A stretch of 64,000 nt of DNA from an uncultured Cohaesibacter sp. (GCF_963676275.1 NZ_OY781091.1:2520775-2584774); one strand, 5' to 3'. Shown: positions 54,963 to 63,507, counted from the stretch's first letter. The notes: generated by a model not told the origin, from the letters alone. Translations and numbers: made by a program.

Positions 54963-56581
54963 GCGGACCAATCTCAAAAGAAGAGTGGGCCAAAGCCAGA
55001 CAGCTTTCCGAGGATGCCGTCCTTGAACGCATCTCCAAGCGCAAAGCTCTTTTGTCCTATCAGTCCCACACTGTGGAACTACTGGAGAGTGCCGGCTGTG
55101 AGGTTCTCTTCGTTGAGAAGTCGCGCCGGATCGGGCTCACCTGGGCTTGTGCTTCGTATGCTGTTCTGAAGGCTGCCAGAAAGAAGGAAGCAGGCGGTAT
55201 GGACTTCATGTACATTTCCTATTCTCAGGAGATGACACGCGAGTTCATTGACGCTTGCGCTATGTGGTGCCGCGCTTTCTCCGAGGCTGCCATGGAAATG
55301 GAAGAGTTCCTTTTCGATGACAGTGATGCCAATGGCGAACGAGCCATTCAGGCGTTCCGCATCAAATTTTCATCCGGCTTTGAAATCGTCGGCCTGTCAT
55401 CTGCCCCACGCACCCTGCGCGGCAAGCAGGGCGTGGTCATGATTGATGAGGCCGCATTCGTTGATAGCCTCGAAGAGCTTTTGAAAGCAGCTCTGGCCTT
55501 CCTCATGTGGGGCGGCCAAGTGATTGTCTGTTCAACCCATGACGGGTTCGATAACCACTTCAATGAACAGATACAGGATATCCTTGCCGGAAAGCAGGAC
55601 TACAAGCACATCAAGATCACCTTTGATGACGCATTGCGCGAAGGGCTCTATGAGCGCATTTGCCTTGTCACAGGGAAAGAATGGTCGCCAGAACTCGAAG
55701 CCGACTGGCGCGCCAAGATCATCAAATTCTATGGCGCTGGTGCTGATGAAGAGCTCTTCTGCATTCCGTCCAGTTCATCAGGCACCTATCTTTCCCGCGC
55801 CCTGATTGTTGCCCGGATGAAAGAAGACATTCCGGTCATCCGATATTCTCCGCCCGAGGGATTTGTTGATTGGCCAGAAGATCTGCGCAAAGACGAGATT
55901 GAGGACTTTTGCAATGAGCAGCTCCTGCCACATCTTGAAAGGCTCAATCCGAAATGGAAATCGGGTTTTGGCCAGGACTTCGGTCGATCGGGCGACTTGT
56001 CCGTGATCCACCCGTTTCAGGTCCGTGTGGATCTCAGCCTTGCCTGTCCCTTCATTCTTGAGCTGCGCAATGTGCCATTCGAGGCCCAGAAGCAGATCGT
56101 GTTCTTCCTTTGGGATCATCTTCCCCGATCATCCCATGCCGCACTTGATGCTACGGGTAACGGGGCCTATTTGGCCGAAGTTTGCAGGCAGCAATTCGGT
56201 GCTTCCTTCGTCTCAGAAATCAAGCTCTCTCAATCCTGGTACATCCTCAATATGCCCAAGCTGAAAGCGGCCTTTGAAGATGGCCTTATCGAGCTTCCAC
56301 GCGACGATGATATCCTGGCTGACTATCGATTGCTCAAGATGCACAAGGGTGTCGCCAAGGTTCCGGACGGTGCCCGCGTAATGGGTAGTGACGGGTTTGA
56401 ACGACATGGCGATAGTGCTCCAGCTGGAGCACTTGCGGTCTTTGCAAGTGAGCAGGGCAGCGGTGAAGTGGGCGCAGGATCGAGCGGTGAACGTCCGAGT
56501 GCCAAGGCAAATCAGGATATAGGTAGCAGTCTCGGTTCCATTGAGACGCGCGCGGATCTGTCCACATTTACGAGGATGTGA
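54959..56581 (+). CDS. Large terminase subunit (Mu gp28-like)
   Basis: 540 residues. The ATPase has the Mu-type Walker A-like 'VEKSRRIGLTWACASYAVL' near residue 55 and Walker B 'GVVMIDEAAFVDSLEELLKAAL' near 160; the nuclease half starts at 'FGQDFGRSGDLSVIHPF' with acidic residues and ends with 'HAALDATGNGAYLAEVC'. The last 70 residues are Gly/Ser-rich. It drives headful packaging of Mu DNA with host flank. Confidence 0.93.
   Translation: MSGPISKEEWAKARQLSEDAVLERISKRKALLSYQSHTVELLESAGCEVLFVEKSRRIGLTWACASYAVLKAARKKEAGGMDFMYISYSQEMTREFIDACAMWCRAFSEAAMEMEEFLFDDSDANGERAIQAFRIKFSSGFEIVGLSSAPRTLRGKQGVVMIDEAAFVDSLEELLKAALAFLMWGGQVIVCSTHDGFDNHFNEQIQDILAGKQDYKHIKITFDDALREGLYERICLVTGKEWSPELEADWRAKIIKFYGAGADEELFCIPSSSSGTYLSRALIVARMKEDIPVIRYSPPEGFVDWPEDLRKDEIEDFCNEQLLPHLERLNPKWKSGFGQDFGRSGDLSVIHPFQVRVDLSLACPFILELRNVPFEAQKQIVFFLWDHLPRSSHAALDATGNGAYLAEVCRQQFGASFVSEIKLSQSWYILNMPKLKAAFEDGLIELPRDDDILADYRLLKMHKGVAKVPDGARVMGSDGFERHGDSAPAGALAVFASEQGSGEVGAGSSGERPSAKANQDIGSSLGSIETRADLSTFTRM
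56414..56433. repeat. 20-bp perfect palindrome within the terminase gene
   Basis: AGTGCTCCAG and CTGGAGCACT abut with no spacer. The core arms TGCTCCAG/CTGGAGCA occur again at 61546-61564 with a 3-base gap, in the decoration-protein gene. Confidence 0.7.
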
Positions 56582-58044
56582 TGGCAAAGCTTGAGAAAAA
56601 TGAAATCGCCACAGTTCTGAATGATCCATTCATTCCCAACTATACGGGTGTGTTGCAGCCGACTGATGAGGTTCTGCTAGCCCGAGGCGGTGCGGGTTCT
56701 CTGAAGATCTACGATGAGATCCGCCGCGATCCGCACGCCTATGCCGTCTTGTCCAAGCTTAAGCTGGAAGTCGTTTCGCGCGAATGGCAGGTGTTCAAGG
56801 CCTCGGACAGCGCGTTTGATATCAAGGTCGCCGATTTTGTCGAACGCCAATTGAAGGCCATCAACTTCGACCGATTGACCAAAGGGCTGCTGGGGGCAGT
56901 GCTAAAAGGCTTCTCTGTTGCCGAGATCATCTGGTATCTTGATGAGGGACAATGGAAGCCGCAAAAGGTCAAGGTGAAGAAACAACGCCGTTTCCGCTTC
57001 AATATGGAAGGCGAGCTTCGCATGCTGACCCGATCCAACACCATGGATGGAGAGGCTGTTCCAGATCGCAAATTCATCGTTCATCGCCATTCAATCGACG
57101 ATGATGAAGATGATCCCTATGGCGTCGGCATTGGTTCTGTGCTGTTCTGGCCCGCATGGTTCAAGCGTCAGGTTCTGGCTCATTGGTTGCGCGGCACCGA
57201 GAAGCACGCCACGCCAACCACCAAGGCTCAATATGATGGCGGCTTCGATCAGACCAAGCAAGATCAACTGATTGCGGCTCTGCGCCAGATGGCCAATGAC
57301 ACCAATATCGTCATTCCCTCGACAGTCGACCTGTCCTTGCTGGAAAGCACAGGCAAGGGCGGGGGAGCCGAGTATGAAAAGCTGTCCCGCTATCTCGATG
57401 AGTTGATGAGCGAGGCCGTTCTCGGCGAAACGCTCTCGACCAATTCTGGCGAGCGTGGTGCGCGGTCCCTAGGCGAGATCCACAATGAGGTCCGCATCGC
57501 CATCGCCAAGGCCGCTGCCGATCTTGTCTGCGAAACCGTCCGCGACACATTGGTACGCTGGATGGTGGAGGCCAACTATCCAGGCGCGGCCATTCCCGAG
57601 GTCTGGCGAGATTTCTCGGAAGCTGAAGATCTCAACGCCAAGATCGAGCGCGATACCAAGATCAATGCCATGGGTTATGAGCCTGCCGATGCCGACTATA
57701 TCAATGATACCTATGGTGGCTCATGGGTCAAGAAAGAGAGCGCTCCGGCAGTGGCACCGAACACTGATGCGGCTGCGCCAAGCTTTGCAGACTCAGAACC
57801 ATCTGAGGCTGACCCGACCGGTTCACTGACCGATCAGATGGAGCAACTGGGCAATCAGACCATTGAGGATATGCTCTCTGCCATCCATACCGAGTTCGAA
57901 GAAGCGAGGTCTTATGAAGATCTCTCGTTGCGCCTTGCGCGGCTTTCCAATGAACTGGGCATTGGAGATCTTGCAAGCCTTATGGAGCAGGGGATCCTTC
58001 TTTCCCGGCTTGAAGGTCATGACAGCGTGATGTCCGATGGCTGA
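56581..58044 (+). CDS. Portal protein (Mu gp29-like, DUF935)
   Basis: About 487 residues. 'DEIRRDPHAYAVLSKLKLEVVSREWQVF' and 'LTKGLLGAVLKGFSVAEIIWYLDEGQWKP' as well as 'YLDELMSEAVLGETLSTN' are diagnostic DUF935 blocks. It forms the dodecameric ring at the head vertex. The start used is the ATG at 56581; a GTG just before it is in frame as well. It overlaps the gpF-like gene by 8 bases. Confidence 0.92.
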   Translation: MAKLEKNEIATVLNDPFIPNYTGVLQPTDEVLLARGGAGSLKIYDEIRRDPHAYAVLSKLKLEVVSREWQVFKASDSAFDIKVADFVERQLKAINFDRLTKGLLGAVLKGFSVAEIIWYLDEGQWKPQKVKVKKQRRFRFNMEGELRMLTRSNTMDGEAVPDRKFIVHRHSIDDDEDDPYGVGIGSVLFWPAWFKRQVLAHWLRGTEKHATPTTKAQYDGGFDQTKQDQLIAALRQMANDTNIVIPSTVDLSLLESTGKGGGAEYEKLSRYLDELMSEAVLGETLSTNSGERGARSLGEIHNEVRIAIAKAAADLVCETVRDTLVRWMVEANYPGAAIPEVWRDFSEAEDLNAKIERDTKINAMGYEPADADYINDTYGGSWVKKESAPAVAPNTDAAAPSFADSEPSEADPTGSLTDQMEQLGNQTIEDMLSAIHTEFEEARSYEDLSLRLARLSNELGIGDLASLMEQGILLSRLEGHDSVMSDG

Positions 58045-59272
58045 TCAACTCCCTTTCCAGGAAGCGATCGACTTCTTTGCGGGCAAGGTCAATCTGCCGA
58101 CGAAACGCTGGAACGATCTTCGCCATGCAGCCCATGTGCACTCCTTTTCGGTTGCCGGTGTCACTCGCCTTGATATGCTTGCCGACTTTCGGGCTGCCAT
58201 GGAGAAGGCAAGGCGCGAAGGAACGGGGTTCAACGAGTTCCAGAAAAGCTTCAATGAGATCGTCGACCGAACCGGCTGGACCTTCAACGCGAGAGGCGAG
58301 ACAGATCTCGAACGCCGCGCTTGGCGCGCCCGGATCATCTACAAAACCAATATGCGCACGTCCTATATGGCGGGGCGCTACAAGCAGCTGACCGATCCGG
58401 ATGTCCTCAAATATCGCCCCTATTGGCAGTATAAGCATTCAGGTGCTCTTCACCCGCGGCAGCTTCATCTCTCCTGGGATGGCATAGTCCTTCTGGCAAC
58501 GGATCCGGCATGGAGCTATATGTTCCCGCCAAATGGCTGGGGCTGCGGCTGCGATATCGTGGCACTCTCCAAACGTCAGCTAAAGGCTCTGGGCAAGGAT
58601 GGTCCCGATCAGGCTCCGGTTCTTACTCCATATTTGCAAGAAGATCCGCGCACCGGTCAGATGGAAATGCGCATTCCAGGCATTGATCGGGGCTGGGAAT
58701 ATAATGTGGGCGAAGAGTGGCTTCATGGCATCGTGCCTGTCGAATTGAGAACACCGCTCAATCCGCTTGATGAAGGACAGCCATCACAGGATCTGCCTGC
58801 CATGCCAGCCGCTTCCAAGGCCAAGAAATCGGACCTCATGGAAACCGGCCTTGATCCTCAAAGCTATGTCGACGCCTTTTTGAGTGCCTTTCAAATGGAT
58901 CAGGAGGGCGGGTATTACCGGGATGTCTCTGGTGGTATAATCACCCTTGGCCGTTCGATGTTTGAGATGAGGTCTGCCGATGGTGAAGTGCTCGGCCTCA
59001 AGGCTGACAAACGCGGCAGGGGAGCTTACACCCTGTTGTTGGCCGATGCCGTCAAAGATCCAGATGAAATCTGGGTGGACTGGGTGACAGTCAAAAGCGG
59101 GGTCGCTTTGCGCAGGGCCTATCTCAAGCGGGTGTTGCTACCAGATGGCCGGGCACTGTTCGTGCGCTTTGAGTGGACATCCAAAGGGTGGACTGCCGTC
59201 ACCGGGTTTGACACCGATGATGCCTATATCGCCAATTTCAGGAGAGGGGCTCTGCTCTTCAGGCGGACATGA
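58037..59272 (+). CDS. Head morphogenesis protein (Mu gpF-like) with C-terminal PBECR2-type nuclease domain
   Basis: 411 residues. The N-terminal half is the SPP1 gp7/Mu F family: 'FNEFQKSFNEIVDRTGWTFNARGETDLERRAWRARIIYKTNMRTSYMAGRYKQL' and 'HLSWDGIVLLATDPAWSYMFPPNGWGCGCDI'. From about residue 285 a second domain is seen ('LGRSMFEMRS', 'KRGRGAYTLLLADAVKDPDEIWVDW', 'RRAYLKRVLL'), which has the pattern of the phage-encoded Barnase/EndoU/colicin-like nuclease family PBECR2. It may be delivered with the DNA. Confidence 0.87.
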   Translation: MADQLPFQEAIDFFAGKVNLPTKRWNDLRHAAHVHSFSVAGVTRLDMLADFRAAMEKARREGTGFNEFQKSFNEIVDRTGWTFNARGETDLERRAWRARIIYKTNMRTSYMAGRYKQLTDPDVLKYRPYWQYKHSGALHPRQLHLSWDGIVLLATDPAWSYMFPPNGWGCGCDIVALSKRQLKALGKDGPDQAPVLTPYLQEDPRTGQMEMRIPGIDRGWEYNVGEEWLHGIVPVELRTPLNPLDEGQPSQDLPAMPAASKAKKSDLMETGLDPQSYVDAFLSAFQMDQEGGYYRDVSGGIITLGRSMFEMRSADGEVLGLKADKRGRGAYTLLLADAVKDPDEIWVDWVTVKSGVALRRAYLKRVLLPDGRALFVRFEWTSKGWTAVTGFDTDDAYIANFRRGALLFRRT

Positions 59273-59277
59273 CAAAA

Positions 59278-59300
59278 CGCGCTGGAGGTCGGACAGCGCG
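59278..59300 (+). repeat. Hairpin after the gpF-like gene
   Basis: CGCGCTG pairs perfectly with CAGCGCG around a 9-nt loop, 6 bases after the stop. A TATAAT at 59353-59358 follows in the gap but has no -35 at the right distance. No T-run, so a processing or pause site is more likely than a terminator. Confidence 0.5.
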
Positions 59301-59379
59301 CTTCACACCGATCTACGGAGGGCCTCCGACGGCCTCGACCGGATACCAATAATATAATCGAGACGATGGAGTAAATCAA

Positions 59380-59883
59380 ATGGCTGCAGCAACTCTGACG
59401 ATCAAGGACGATGAGGTCAACGCAGCGCTCCAACGCCTCTATGATGCCGTTGGCGATATCACTCCGGCGCTCAAGAATATCGGCGAGGAAGAGGCGGATG
59501 TCACCCGTGATCGGTTTTCTGAGGAGGTCGATCCCTGGGGCCGAGCCTGGGCGCCGCTCAATCCGCTCTATCAGAAGACCAAGAAGGGGCCGGGCATCCT
59601 GCGTGGACAGACAAGGGATCTATCGACCATCATCTGGCAGCTGGCCAGTGAACAGTCTGTCGAGATTGGATCAAGCGTCATTTACGCCCGCATTCATCAA
59701 GAGGGCGGGGTCATCAAGGCAAAGAATGCAGCTGCTCTTGTCTTCTCGATGGGAGGTCAGACCTTCAAGCGTAAATCAGTCACCATCCCGCAACGCCAAT
59801 TCCTCGGTTTCAACGACGAGAGCCGGGCGAGAGCACTTGCCATTGTCGAGGATTTTCTTGATGCAGCCTATCAAGGCGGATAA
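59380..59883 (+). CDS. Virion morphogenesis protein (Mu gpG-like)
   Basis: 167 residues. 'DDEVNAALQRLYDAVGDITPALKNIGEEEADVTRDRFSEEVDPWGRAWAPLNPLYQKTK' and 'GILRGQTRDLSTIIWQL' are diagnostic for the tail-completion/virion-morphogenesis family. The ATG has GGAG 8 bases upstream. It ends the first block of structural genes, just before a terminator. Confidence 0.9.
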   Translation: MAAATLTIKDDEVNAALQRLYDAVGDITPALKNIGEEEADVTRDRFSEEVDPWGRAWAPLNPLYQKTKKGPGILRGQTRDLSTIIWQLASEQSVEIGSSVIYARIHQEGGVIKAKNAAALVFSMGGQTFKRKSVTIPQRQFLGFNDESRARALAIVEDFLDAAYQGG

Positions 59884-59884
59884 T

Positions 59885-59913
59885 GCCCTTATTTTTGCTC
59901 TGAGGGCTTTTTT
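59885..59913 (+). terminator. Terminator between gpG-like and protease genes
   Basis: GCCCT pairs with AGGGC around a 13-nt loop and is followed by TTTTTT. The stem is short but the T-run is perfect. It begins directly after the gpG stop codon. Confidence 0.65.
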
Positions 59914-60127
59914 CACCTCCAACGTCCGCACTATCGTAAAAATCGCAGATTACGCTGTACGGCTTTTGAAGACCTTTCAAATTTGATCCTGTTTGGACTT
60001 GTCAGGGGAGATTGGCGGGATTATCGTTTGAATGGTCAAATTCTACTGACCAGACCACAAATCAGCGTTTCTATCTCAACACGCTAGAGAATGTTTAGGC
60101 CGATCCCATGCGGGCATTATCGGTCGC
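59914..60127 (+). promoter_or_regulatory. Likely late promoter region before the protease gene
   Basis: 214 non-coding bases between a terminator and the protease gene, the place where Mu has its late promoter PI. TGGTCA-N8-TGACCA at 60033-60052 is a clear dyad which could bind an activator of the Mor/C type, and TTTAGG-like AT-rich segments follow. No perfect -10 is seen, as expected for activator-dependent promoters. Confidence 0.4.
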
Positions 60128-61258
60128 ATGAAAACATTCGAAATCTTCCGCTCCGGTACCCATACCACATCCAAAGGCCAGACGCTATCGTTTAGCCAAG
60201 GAGACCTCGACGCGATTGCGTCCGGTTACAATGCGGAAACGCACCAGGCTCCGATCGTCATCGGCCACCCAAAACAGGATGCCCCGGCATATGGCTGGGT
60301 CAAGAGCGTTTCCGTTCGCGGTGACCGACTGGTCGTCGAGCCGGACCAACTCAATGCTGAATTCGCAGATCTGGTCAAGGACGGAGCGTTCAAGAAAGTT
60401 TCCGCAGCCTTCTATGCCCCCAAATCAGCAGGCAATCCGACGCCCGGTCAGTATCATCTGCGCCATGTCGGTTTCCTTGGCGCGCAGCCTCCTGCAGTCA
60501 AAGGCCTCAAGCCGGTCGAATTCGATGAGGGTGATGCCATCATCATTGAATTTGCCGAGGGCGATTTGGCCTTCCGCAATGCCTGGGCGTTTGAAAACCT
60601 CGCCGGGCTCTTTCGTCGCCTTCGGGACTATTTCATCGAGACGACCGATCTCGACACTGCCGACAAGCTTTTGCCCGATTGGCAGATTGGAAGCCTTGAG
60701 CAGGGCGCTGCTGATTTACGAGCCGAAGGGCGCAACAAGGAAGTCGCTCCGGCATTTTCCGAACCCCAAACCGAACCAAAGGATGACGACATGTCCGGTG
60801 CTGATGAGGCACGGCAGGCGGCACTTGATGTGCGCGAAGCCGAGCTCAAAGAACGTGAGGCGAAACAGGCCGCCCGCGAAACCGAATTTTCCGAAGCGGA
60901 ACAGAAGCGACAGTCTGATGAAGACGCAGCTTTCGTTGCTGACATCGTGAAAGCAGGCCGCTTGCCTATTGGCCTGCAGGCAACAGCCACCGCGCTCTTT
61001 GCTGAGCTTGGCGATGAGGAAATCACCTTCTCGGAAGGTGATGCCGAGGTCAAATCCTCGCCGCGCACGGCCTTCAAGGAGATCCTTGAAAAACTGCCTG
61101 TTGCCATGTCGACCGGCGAGATCGCCACTGGCGACGGTCCTGATTTTTCCGATCCGGACTATGTCACCACGGCCATCGAGGCAGAAATCAAACGGGCAGC
61201 CGACGCTGGAGAGAAAATCTCGGGAGCCACTGCCGCCATGCGCCTTCAGAAGCGCTGA
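60128..61258 (+). CDS. Phage head maturation protease with scaffold (Mu gpI-like)
   Basis: 376 residues. The protease half has 'LDAIASGYNAETHQAPIVIGHPKQDAPAYGWVKSVSVRGDRLVVEPDQL' and 'FKKVSAAFYAPKS' as well as 'YHLRHVGFLGAQPPAVKGL', all family signatures. The second half is a charged, Glu/Ala-rich coiled coil ('ALDVREAELKEREAKQAARETEFSEAEQKRQS') like a capsid scaffold. It cleaves scaffold and itself during head assembly. Confidence 0.9.
   Translation: MKTFEIFRSGTHTTSKGQTLSFSQGDLDAIASGYNAETHQAPIVIGHPKQDAPAYGWVKSVSVRGDRLVVEPDQLNAEFADLVKDGAFKKVSAAFYAPKSAGNPTPGQYHLRHVGFLGAQPPAVKGLKPVEFDEGDAIIIEFAEGDLAFRNAWAFENLAGLFRRLRDYFIETTDLDTADKLLPDWQIGSLEQGAADLRAEGRNKEVAPAFSEPQTEPKDDDMSGADEARQAALDVREAELKEREAKQAARETEFSEAEQKRQSDEDAAFVADIVKAGRLPIGLQATATALFAELGDEEITFSEGDAEVKSSPRTAFKEILEKLPVAMSTGEIATGDGPDFSDPDYVTTAIEAEIKRAADAGEKISGATAAMRLQKR
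60791..61258 (+). CDS. Internal scaffold protein (Mu gpZ-like) from an in-frame start
   Basis: An in-frame ATG at 60791 (MSGADEARQAALDV) opens the scaffold half of the protease gene and has AAGGA about 8 bases upstream. In Mu, gpZ is made in the same way from the 3' part of gene I. The product would have 155 residues, mostly coiled coil. It is inferred from this parallel and from the ribosome site. Confidence 0.6.
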   Translation: MSGADEARQAALDVREAELKEREAKQAARETEFSEAEQKRQSDEDAAFVADIVKAGRLPIGLQATATALFAELGDEEITFSEGDAEVKSSPRTAFKEILEKLPVAMSTGEIATGDGPDFSDPDYVTTAIEAEIKRAADAGEKISGATAAMRLQKR

Positions 61259-61282
61259 TCGAACCATAGGGAAAGCCAAATC

Positions 61283-61660
61283 ATGATCCCCTCCGTGAAA
61301 ACTTTCATCGCAGTTGGCGCTCTTGTTCATCGCCAGCTTGTTGCCTTCACCGCCAATGATGGCGAGGTCACCGGCGCTACTGGCGACACTGACGTCCTTG
61401 CCGGTGTCGTCGATTTCCCTTCCGGGGCTGCTGATGGTGAGCGTGTCGACGTGGTGATCTTCGGTCCTGCAGAAGTGATCTGCGGCGGAGACATCACGCC
61501 AGGCGCAGCTTTCACTTCTGACGCCAATGGCGCTGCTGTGGCGGCTGCTCCAGTAGCTGGAGCAAACGCCTACACGGTCGGCATGCTTCTGGCCAATGCC
61601 GCGAGCGGCGATTATGCGCGGGCCTTTGTGCAGCGCGGTTCAATGACCGGCGCTGCTTAA
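61283..61660 (+). CDS. Small head protein, DUF2190/decoration type
   Basis: 125 residues, rich in Ala, Gly and Val with a regular beta pattern ('GALVHRQLVAFTANDGEVTGATGDTDVLAGVVDFPSGAADGERVDVVIFGPAEVICGGDITPGAAFTSDANGAAV'). This is the look of DUF2190-like head fibre or decoration proteins found between protease and capsid genes. It probably sits on the capsid surface. Confidence 0.75.
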   Translation: MIPSVKTFIAVGALVHRQLVAFTANDGEVTGATGDTDVLAGVVDFPSGAADGERVDVVIFGPAEVICGGDITPGAAFTSDANGAAVAAAPVAGANAYTVGMLLANAASGDYARAFVQRGSMTGAA

Positions 61661-61702
61661 GCCCGATCCAACCCATCAATCTGATTGATCCAGGAGCAAA
61701 AT

Positions 61703-62635
61703 ATGTCCGGACAGCCCTTTCCCGTCGATCCCGTCCTTGTTGGCATCGTTCGGGCTTATAAAAACGGTACGTTAGTCGCCGATCAGGTCGCCCCAATTCT
61801 CGCGCCGAGCCTGCCCAAAGAGCAATTCAAGTGGTGGCTTTTTAGTTTGGCGCAAATGATCACTTTGCATGACACCAAAGTCGGCCGCAAAGGCGAACCA
61901 ACCACCGTTGAATTCAACGCGGAAGAAAAAGAAGCCAGCACCGAAGACTTCGGTCTCGATGACCTGATCCCAATCGCTGACGGGCAGAATGCTCCAGCAG
62001 GCTACGATCCGCGCGCTTTTGCTGCCGAGCGTCTGATGGATCTGGTTTTGCTTGATCGCGAGGTCCGTGTCGCTGAAATGGTCTTCGATGCTGATGTGTA
62101 TGCGGATACCAACAAGGAAACCGTTGCTGCGGCTGACAAATGGAATGCAGCTGACAGTACGCCAATCACTCAGTTCGCAGAAGCGGCCGACACCATGATC
62201 ATGCGGCCCAACAACGCGGTCATGTCCCGGTCTGCCTGGACAGCACTTCGGACCAACGCGAGTGTTCTGCGTGCTCTTACCCCATCTGGTGCAGGAGACG
62301 GCTATGCCGCCAAGCGCGCCGTTGCTGATCTCCTCGAACTCGATGACATCATCATCGGTGAAGGCTGGGTCAACTCCGCCAAACCAGGGCAGCCTGTCCA
62401 GCGTGTTCGCGTCTGGGGCAACAACTGCACCCTGTTCCACAAAGCCCCACTGGCAACAAGTATGGCAGCCACTCCGACCTTTGCCTGGACTGCACAGTTC
62501 GGTGAACGCGTATCGGGTTCCATCCCGGAACCAAAAGTCGGTCTGCGCGGTGCTGATCGCGTCCGCTCCGGCATGAGCGTCAAGGAAGTGATTGCGGCTC
62601 CGGAACTCGGTTATTTCTTCGAAGGCGTCATCTGA
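61703..62635 (+). CDS. Major capsid protein
   Basis: About 310 residues from the ATG at 61703, preceded by AGGAG. 'YKNGTLVADQVAPILAPSLPKEQFKWWLF' and 'DLVLLDREVRVAEMVFD' and 'NAVMSRSAWTALRTN' match the HK97-type major capsid proteins of Mu-like phages of the BcepMu/alphaproteobacterial kind rather than Mu gpT itself. It is followed by a hairpin. Confidence 0.85.
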   Translation: MSGQPFPVDPVLVGIVRAYKNGTLVADQVAPILAPSLPKEQFKWWLFSLAQMITLHDTKVGRKGEPTTVEFNAEEKEASTEDFGLDDLIPIADGQNAPAGYDPRAFAAERLMDLVLLDREVRVAEMVFDADVYADTNKETVAAADKWNAADSTPITQFAEAADTMIMRPNNAVMSRSAWTALRTNASVLRALTPSGAGDGYAAKRAVADLLELDDIIIGEGWVNSAKPGQPVQRVRVWGNNCTLFHKAPLATSMAATPTFAWTAQFGERVSGSIPEPKVGLRGADRVRSGMSVKEVIAAPELGYFFEGVI

Positions 62636-62658
62636 CGAGGTGCCATGACGAACGAGTA

Positions 62659-62685
62659 GCGCCCTTTGCAGAAATGTGAGGGCGC
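62659..62685 (+). repeat. Hairpin after the major capsid gene
   Basis: GCGCCCT and AGGGCGC form a perfect 7-bp stem with a 13-nt loop, 23 bases after the capsid stop. No T-run. It may stabilise the highly expressed capsid message. Confidence 0.55.
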
Positions 62686-62740
62686 CACTCCCCCAATCTG
62701 AAGCAATCCTAAATCCACCTGATATAGAGAGAGGCTTATC

Positions 62741-63292
62741 ATGGCCGCCCGTAGTACATCCAAATCGAAGACCTCCGCTGCCGATAGCAAGTCAGATGCA
62801 ACCACTGACGAGACTATCAAATCAAAGGCCCCCTCTACCAATGATGCGCCCGATGAGAATGGCACTTCTGGTGATGTTTCGATCGCAGAGAAGTCTGAAG
62901 CCTCCGCTGATGCCGGTGCAAGCAATGAAGACCTAAGTGCGGAACTGGATGCACGTCAGGCTGAACTACAAAAGCGTGAAGCCGCCATCGTCGAGAAAGA
63001 AGCCGAATTGGCCATGCGCTCTGATGCTCTCGATGCTCGCGAAGTCGAACTTGAGGCCCAGAACACATCAGCTTTATCGGCGACAACCTCTTCCGCCAAG
63101 ACTGAGCGGCATCGTTTCAAGGTTTTGAAGCCGTTCCGCCTTAAGGGCAAGCGCCGTTCCACCGACGAGGAAGTTGAGCTCACCGAAGAGGAACATGAAG
63201 ACCTCGCGGCAATCGGTGCGGTCGTTGAGGATTGGAATGAAGGCGTTTCCGGCACCGGCAAGGATTTCGGTTTCCTTCAGACCTCCAATTAG
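62741..63292 (+). CDS. Phage structural-region protein with charged coiled coil, unknown
   Basis: 183 residues. A Ser/Thr/Ala-rich N-terminus is followed by a coiled coil ('ELDARQAELQKREAAIVEKEAELAMRSDALDAREVELEAQ') and a compact C-terminal domain 'HRFKVLKPFRLKGKRRSTDEEVELTEEEHEDLAAIGAVVEDW', a motif often found in small phage proteins downstream of the capsid gene. Function unknown. Confidence 0.75.
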   Translation: MAARSTSKSKTSAADSKSDATTDETIKSKAPSTNDAPDENGTSGDVSIAEKSEASADAGASNEDLSAELDARQAELQKREAAIVEKEAELAMRSDALDAREVELEAQNTSALSATTSSAKTERHRFKVLKPFRLKGKRRSTDEEVELTEEEHEDLAAIGAVVEDWNEGVSGTGKDFGFLQTSN

Positions 63293-63305
63293 AATTCACC
63301 AGAGA

Positions 63306-63388
63306 GGGCGGTCTGGTACAGCTCGCAAGGCTCCCAGCACCCATTGGGAACGGACTTCAATCGTCCGTAGGGGTACAGCCCGCCGCCC
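63306..63388 (+). ncRNA. Candidate structured RNA or RNA element between structural genes
   Basis: GGGCGG (63306-63311) closes with CCGCCC (63383-63388). Inside, TCCCA/TGGGA and ACGGAC/GTCCGT form two further stems, so the whole can fold as a three-way junction. The ACGGAC hairpin has the 7-nt loop TTCAATC, the consensus of a tRNA T-loop. GGTACAGC(T/C)CGC is repeated at 63315-63326 and 63372-63383. No acceptor stem or CCA fits, so it is not called a tRNA. Confidence 0.45.
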
Positions 63389-63471
63389 ATGTCCGTTTTG
63401 AACACCCGAGCGCGTCCACCGACTGGCGCGATAGGAAAATAGGGTCTGCAGCGGTGGAGCGGTCCCGGTAA

Positions 63472-63507
63472 CGGCAGGAGGTTTTAACCTCTTTGGACCT
63501 CCTGCCG
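63472..63507 (+). repeat. Perfect 11-bp hairpin before the DUF1320 gene
   Basis: CGGCAGGAGGT and ACCTCCTGCCG pair completely around a 14-nt loop. Only TTTT follows a few bases later, so it may be a partial terminator or attenuator. The AGGAGG inside its 5' arm is hidden in the stem and too far from the next ATG to serve as its ribosome site. Confidence 0.6.

Noticed and set aside
59341-59358. Promoter before the gpG-like gene (TATAAT at 59353)
   Set aside because: The -10 is perfect but no -35 lies 16-18 bases upstream, and the gap is only about 107 bases within a continuous structural operon.
63315-63390. tRNA gene in the gap after the capsid region
   Set aside because: A T-arm-like hairpin is present, but no complementary acceptor arm, anticodon arm with a 7-nt loop or CCA end could be fitted.
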